Assembly (NCBI RefSeq): GCF_027579695.1
Contig: NC_083575.1
Coordinates: 33,426,382 to 33,490,381 of the forward strand
Direction: 5' to 3'
Origin: Neoarius graeffei
Lineage: Eukaryota > Chordata > Actinopteri > Siluriformes > Ariidae
Length of the DNA: 64,000 bases
In this document: in pieces, positions 60,829 through 64,000 of the stretch
Position numbering within the stretch: the stretch's first letter is position 1
Layout of the letters: each line of letters starts with the position of its first letter
Notes under the pieces: model-generated
Database searches by the model: none
Told to the model about the DNA's origin: nothing
The model's input: only the letters and a program-made list of their open reading frames with translations
Position numbers and translations under genes: made by a program

Positions 60829-61015
60829 AGATATATAATATTGGATCATTTTCCTCAATAAATAAATGACCAAGTATAAGATTTTTGTCTCATTTGTTTA
60901 ACTGGGTTCTCTTTATCTACTTTTAGGACTTGTGTGAAAATCTGATGATGTTTTAGGTCATATTTATGCAGACATATAGAAAATTCTAAAGGGTTCGCAA
61001 ACTTTCAAGCACCAC

Positions 61016-61017
<2 letters not shown>

Positions 61018-61110
<93 letters not shown>
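61018..61110. repeat. (TG)n(TA)n(TG)n microsatellite
   Basis: TG run, TA run of about 30 units (61033-61092), then a second TG run; a mirrored partner of 58958-59028. Confidence 0.97.
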
Positions 61111-61198
61111 ATAATGTGAAAAAATAAATACATCCCATGGAAATTGTAGACTTTTCTCAACATATAACATACAAGCAAATAGTTCAGTCTCTTTGATC

Positions 61199-62480
61199 CA
61201 GTGCCTACAGAAAAAAGGTATTATACTCCAACAAATGGCACATAAAATTGACATTTTCTCATCACGTTCATAATTTAAAAATTTTAAAATGTCAGTCAAA
61301 AAAAGTAAGGACGCAGTGGAAAAAGTACGTACATCCGTACATTGATCATACTTTCAAGTCCATAAAATTATAATCAAGTGCTCCAGATTAGGTGCCATTG
61401 ATTAGAACCTCTTGCAGGTGGAACCTATCTTATTTAAACCTGCCATCTACAATCAGTCTTTTCTTTGCTATTGAATTGTGTGGAGTCATCATGCCAAGCT
61501 ATAAAGAACTCTCTAAGGGCCTCAAACAAAAGGTTGTGTATGCCTATTAATCTGACAATTAATTTAAAAAGATTTCTAAATTACTAGAAATAAGTCATTC
61601 CACTATAAGGAAAATCATCTATAAGTGGTATAGATTTCAAAACAACTGTCAATTTGTCCAGGATTGGCCACCCCAGCAAATTCAGTGCAAGAGCAGACTT
61701 TTTGATGCTAAAAGAAGTCTCCAAGAACCCCAAAATTGCATCACTGGATCTGCAGGTAACTCTTGCAACTGTTTGTGTGAAAGTGCACATATCTACAATC
61801 AGAAAGACATTGGAAAATTTGATCTGCATGGGAGGCGTGCCAGGAAAAAGCCCTTGCTGTCCAAAAGGAACGTGAAAGCAAGACTACAGTTTGCCAATGA
61901 ACATATAGGCAAAGACCAGGCCCTTTGGAATAACGTGCTCTGGACAGATGAATCGAAGGTAGAGTTGTCTGGCCAAAGTAAGAGTACACATGTGGCACAG
62001 ACCAAAGACGGCTTTTCAAGAAAAGAACCTCATACCAAACGTGAAGCATGGTGGTGGAAATCTTATGATTTGGCGTTGCTTCACTGCCTCAGGGACTGGG
62101 AAACTGGCATTCATTGATTCAACTATGAATTCTGAATCATATCAAAAAGTGCTTGAAGATAATGTGAGTCCATCTGTTCAAAAGTTGAAGTTGAACCAGA
62201 GGTGGACCTTTCAACAAGATAATGATCCGAAGCACACTAGCAAATCCACCAAAGAATGGCTCAAAAAAAGAAATAGAGGGTTATGGAATGGACTAGACAA
62301 AGCCCAGATTTGAACCTCATTGAAATGTTGTGGGGAGAATTGAAAAGGGCAGTATTTGCAAGAAAACCCTCAAACCCTCATCTTGCAACTGAAAGAATTT
62401 TGCATGGAAGAGTGGTCAAAAATTTTAGCAAGCCAATGTCAGAGACTGATGGACAATTATGCAAAATGCCTACAAGAAGT
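61199..62480 (+). mobile_element. Tc1-like transposon family B, right end missing
   Basis: A second Tc1 family starts CAGTGCCTACAG at 61199 and carries a decayed transposase. It is interrupted on the right by Tc1 family A copy 3, inserted at a TA (62481-62482); its remaining end would lie beyond the window. The left end lacks a neighbouring TA because a MITE seems to have inserted there. Confidence 0.82.
61491..62480 (+). pseudogene. Tc1 family B transposase relic
   Basis: The start at 61491 opens MPSYKELSKGLKQKVVYAY, followed at once by a TAA. The helix-turn-helix (ISKLLEISHSTIRKIIYKW) is recognisable. Frame changes follow, then KKPLLSKRNVKARLQFANEH, LWTDESKVELSG with the first catalytic Asp, and, in another frame, FQQDNDPKHTSKSTKEWLKK. 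A frameshift and a TGA (PDL region, near 62311) precede LIEMLWGELKRAV, where the catalytic Glu is kept. The protein is clearly not functional. It differs from family A throughout. Confidence 0.88.
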
Positions 62481-62482
62481 TA

Positions 62483-64000
62483 CAGTGGTGCTTGAAAGTT
62501 TGTGAACCCTTTAAAATTTTCTATATTTCTGAATAAATATGACTGAAAACATCATCAGATTTTCACACAAGTCCTAAAAGTAGATAAAGAGAACCCAGTT
62601 AAACAAATGAGACAAAAATATTGTACTTGGTCATTTATTTATTGAGGAAAATGATCCAATATTACATATCTGTGAGTGGCAAAAGTATGTGAACCTTTAC
62701 TTTCGATATCTGATGTGACCCCCTTGTACAGCAATAACTGTTGATCAGTCCTGCACACCGGCTTGGAGGAATTTTATCCCATTCCTACATACAGAACAGC
62801 TTCAACTCTGGGATGTTGGTGGGTTTCCTCACATGAACTGCTCGCTTCAGGTCCTTCCACAACATTTTGATTGGGTTAAGGTCAGGACTTTGACTTGGCC
62901 ATTCCAAAACATTAACTTTATTCTTCTTTAACCATTATTTGGCAGAATGACTTGTGTGCTTAGGGTCGTTCTCTTGCTGCATGACCAACTTTCTCTTGAG
63001 ATTCAGTTCATGGACAGATGTCCTGATATTTTCCTTTATAATTCGCTGCTATAATTCAGACTTCATTGTTCCATCAATGATGGCAAGCCGTCCTGGCCCA
63101 GAAGCAGCAAAACAGGCCCAAACCATGATACTACCACCACCATGTTTCACAGATGGCATAAGGTTCTTATGCTGGAATGCAGTGTTTTCCTTTCTCCAAA
63201 CATAACGCTTCTCATTTACACCAAAAAGTTCTATTTTTGTCTCATCCATCCACAAAACATTTTTCAAATAGCCTTCTGGCTTGTCCACATGATCTTTAGC
63301 AAACTGCAGATGAGCAGCAATGTTCTTTTTGAGAGCAGTGGCTTTCTCCTTGCAACCCTGCCATGCACACCATTGTTGTTCAGTGTTCTCCTGATGGTGG
63401 ATTCATGAACATTAACATTAGCAAATGTTGCTTAGAAGTTACCCTGGGGTCCTTTGTGACCTCGCCGACTATTACATGCCTTGCTCTTGGAGTGATCTCT
63501 GTTGGTCGACCACTCATGGGGAGGGTAACAATGGTCTTGAATTTCCTCCATTTGTACACAATCTGTCTGACTGTGGATTGGTGGAGTCCAAACTCTTTAA
63601 AGATGGTTTTGTAACCTTTTCCAGCCCGATGAGCATCAACAACGCTTTTTCTGAGGTCCTCAGAAATCTCCTTTGTTCGTGCCATGATATATTTCCACAA
63701 ACATGTGTTGTGAAGATCAGACTTTGATAGATCCCTGTTCTTTAAATAAAACAGGGTGCCCACTCACACCTGATTGTCATCCCATTGATTGAAAATACCT
63801 GACTCTAATTTCACCTTCAAATTAACTGCTAATCCTAGAGGTTCACATACTTTTGCCACTCACAGATATGTAATATTGGATCATTTTCCTCAATAAATAA
63901 ATGACCAAGTATAATATTTTTGTCTCATTTGTTTAACTGGGTTCTCTTTATCTACTTTTAGGACTTGTGTGAAAATCTGATGATGTTTTAGGTCATATTT
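62483..64000 (-). mobile_element. Tc1-like transposon family A, copy 3 (runs off)
   Basis: It starts CAGTGGTGCTTGAAAG after TA at 62481-62482 and lies in opposite transposase orientation to copies 1 and 2. The right terminal repeat is cut by the window end; about 80 more bases would be expected. It interrupts Tc1 family B. Confidence 0.95.
62702..63685 (-). pseudogene. Tc1 transposase, inactive, copy 3
   Basis: The start codon at 63685-63683 begins MARTKEISEDLRKSVVDAHR, the best-kept N-terminus of the three copies, with the helix-turn-helix FGLHQSTVRQIVYKWRKF. After SKQ a 16-base deletion shifts the frame (near 63431). The catalytic part then reads WMDETKIELFGVNEKRYVW and HGGGSIMVWACFAASGPGR, ending at TAG after MKSEL. 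Beyond it are the TAA before [12 protein letters not shown] and the NPIKMLW change at the catalytic Glu, all shared with copy 2. A further deletion of roughly 25 bases lies near the C-terminus. Confidence 0.9.

Larger units (their letters stand above)
59029..61017 (+). mobile_element. Tc1-like transposon family A, copy 2
   Basis: It starts CAGTGGTGTTTGAAAG and ends CAAGCACCACTG, with the same long terminal repeats as copy 1, and is interrupted by a SINE at 60450-60828. Without the SINE it is about 1.6 kb. Unlike copies 1 and 3 it has no TA at its ends: AC repeats precede it and TG repeats follow. Confidence 0.93.
58870..61198. mobile_element. Palindromic MITE, split by Tc1 copy 2
   Basis: Left arm 58870-58957 and right arm 61111-61198 are inverted copies of about 88 bp, starting GATCAAAGAGACTGAAC and containing TCTACAATTTCCATGGGATG. 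Inside each arm follow AT and AC (or GT) runs. Flanking CAGTG at 58865-58869 and 61199-61203 may be a 5-bp target duplicate. The right CAGTG coincides with the start of Tc1 family B, so the MITE seems to have landed in the very end of that element. Confidence 0.78.

Overview
The window looks like nuclear DNA of a teleost fish. It is AT-rich and intron-rich, it carries many dinucleotide, ATAG and TAG microsatellites, and its mobile elements are those of fish genomes: Rex3-like and RTE-like LINEs, a CR1/L2-type LINE, a Ty3/Gypsy element, Tc1/mariner elements, a hAT MITE, and a tRNA-headed SINE with an (ATGAG)n tail. The mix would fit a catfish-like genome, but I cannot fix the species. No prokaryotic genes, CRISPR array or complete rRNA/tRNA gene was seen.

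The only host gene recognised is the 3' part of meis1 (TALE homeobox transcription factor), on the minus strand at about 43.3-51.4 kb. Four exons are visible: the last homeodomain exon (51334-51392), the 90-bp exon after it (50391-50480), a cassette exon encoding the short GQWHYM-type C-terminus with its own stop (49763-49856), and the terminal exon (43831-44105 plus 3' UTR). The terminal exon still aligns with the long MEIS1 C-terminus but is strongly diverged and has lost its in-frame splice acceptor, so this copy probably makes only the short isoform. One intron has a GC donor. The rest of the homeobox lies beyond the right edge. Positions 51393-64000 are therefore meis1 intron, and 1-43.3 kb lies downstream of the gene.

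Layout: 0-9.1 kb, a broken Ty3/Gypsy element with a PNMA-like gag, interrupted by a hAT MITE and a 5'-truncated LINE and lacking its integrase. 9.1-14.2 kb, a minus-strand RTE-like LINE split by a Tc1 copy, then a 3'-truncated Rex3-like LINE. 14.2-43.3 kb, mostly unique non-coding DNA with microsatellites, a few DNA transposons, SINEs, blocks that look like conserved non-coding sequence, and an 0.8-kb TAG-rich palindrome at 38.2-39.1 kb. 43.3-51.4 kb, meis1 exons. 51.4-64 kb, meis1 intron with SINEs and, from 58.9 kb, a nest of SINE inside Tc1 inside palindromic MITE inside another Tc1.

I found no new enzymatic or defence system. The most interesting signals are the degenerate alternative C-terminus of meis1 with its lost acceptor; three strict DR2 nuclear-receptor motifs within 9 kb around the meis1 3' exons; a PBX-MEIS decamer and a perfect DR1 in a downstream block; the large palindrome; and two Tc1 copies sharing the same inactivating lesions, which implies they were spread by transposase made elsewhere.
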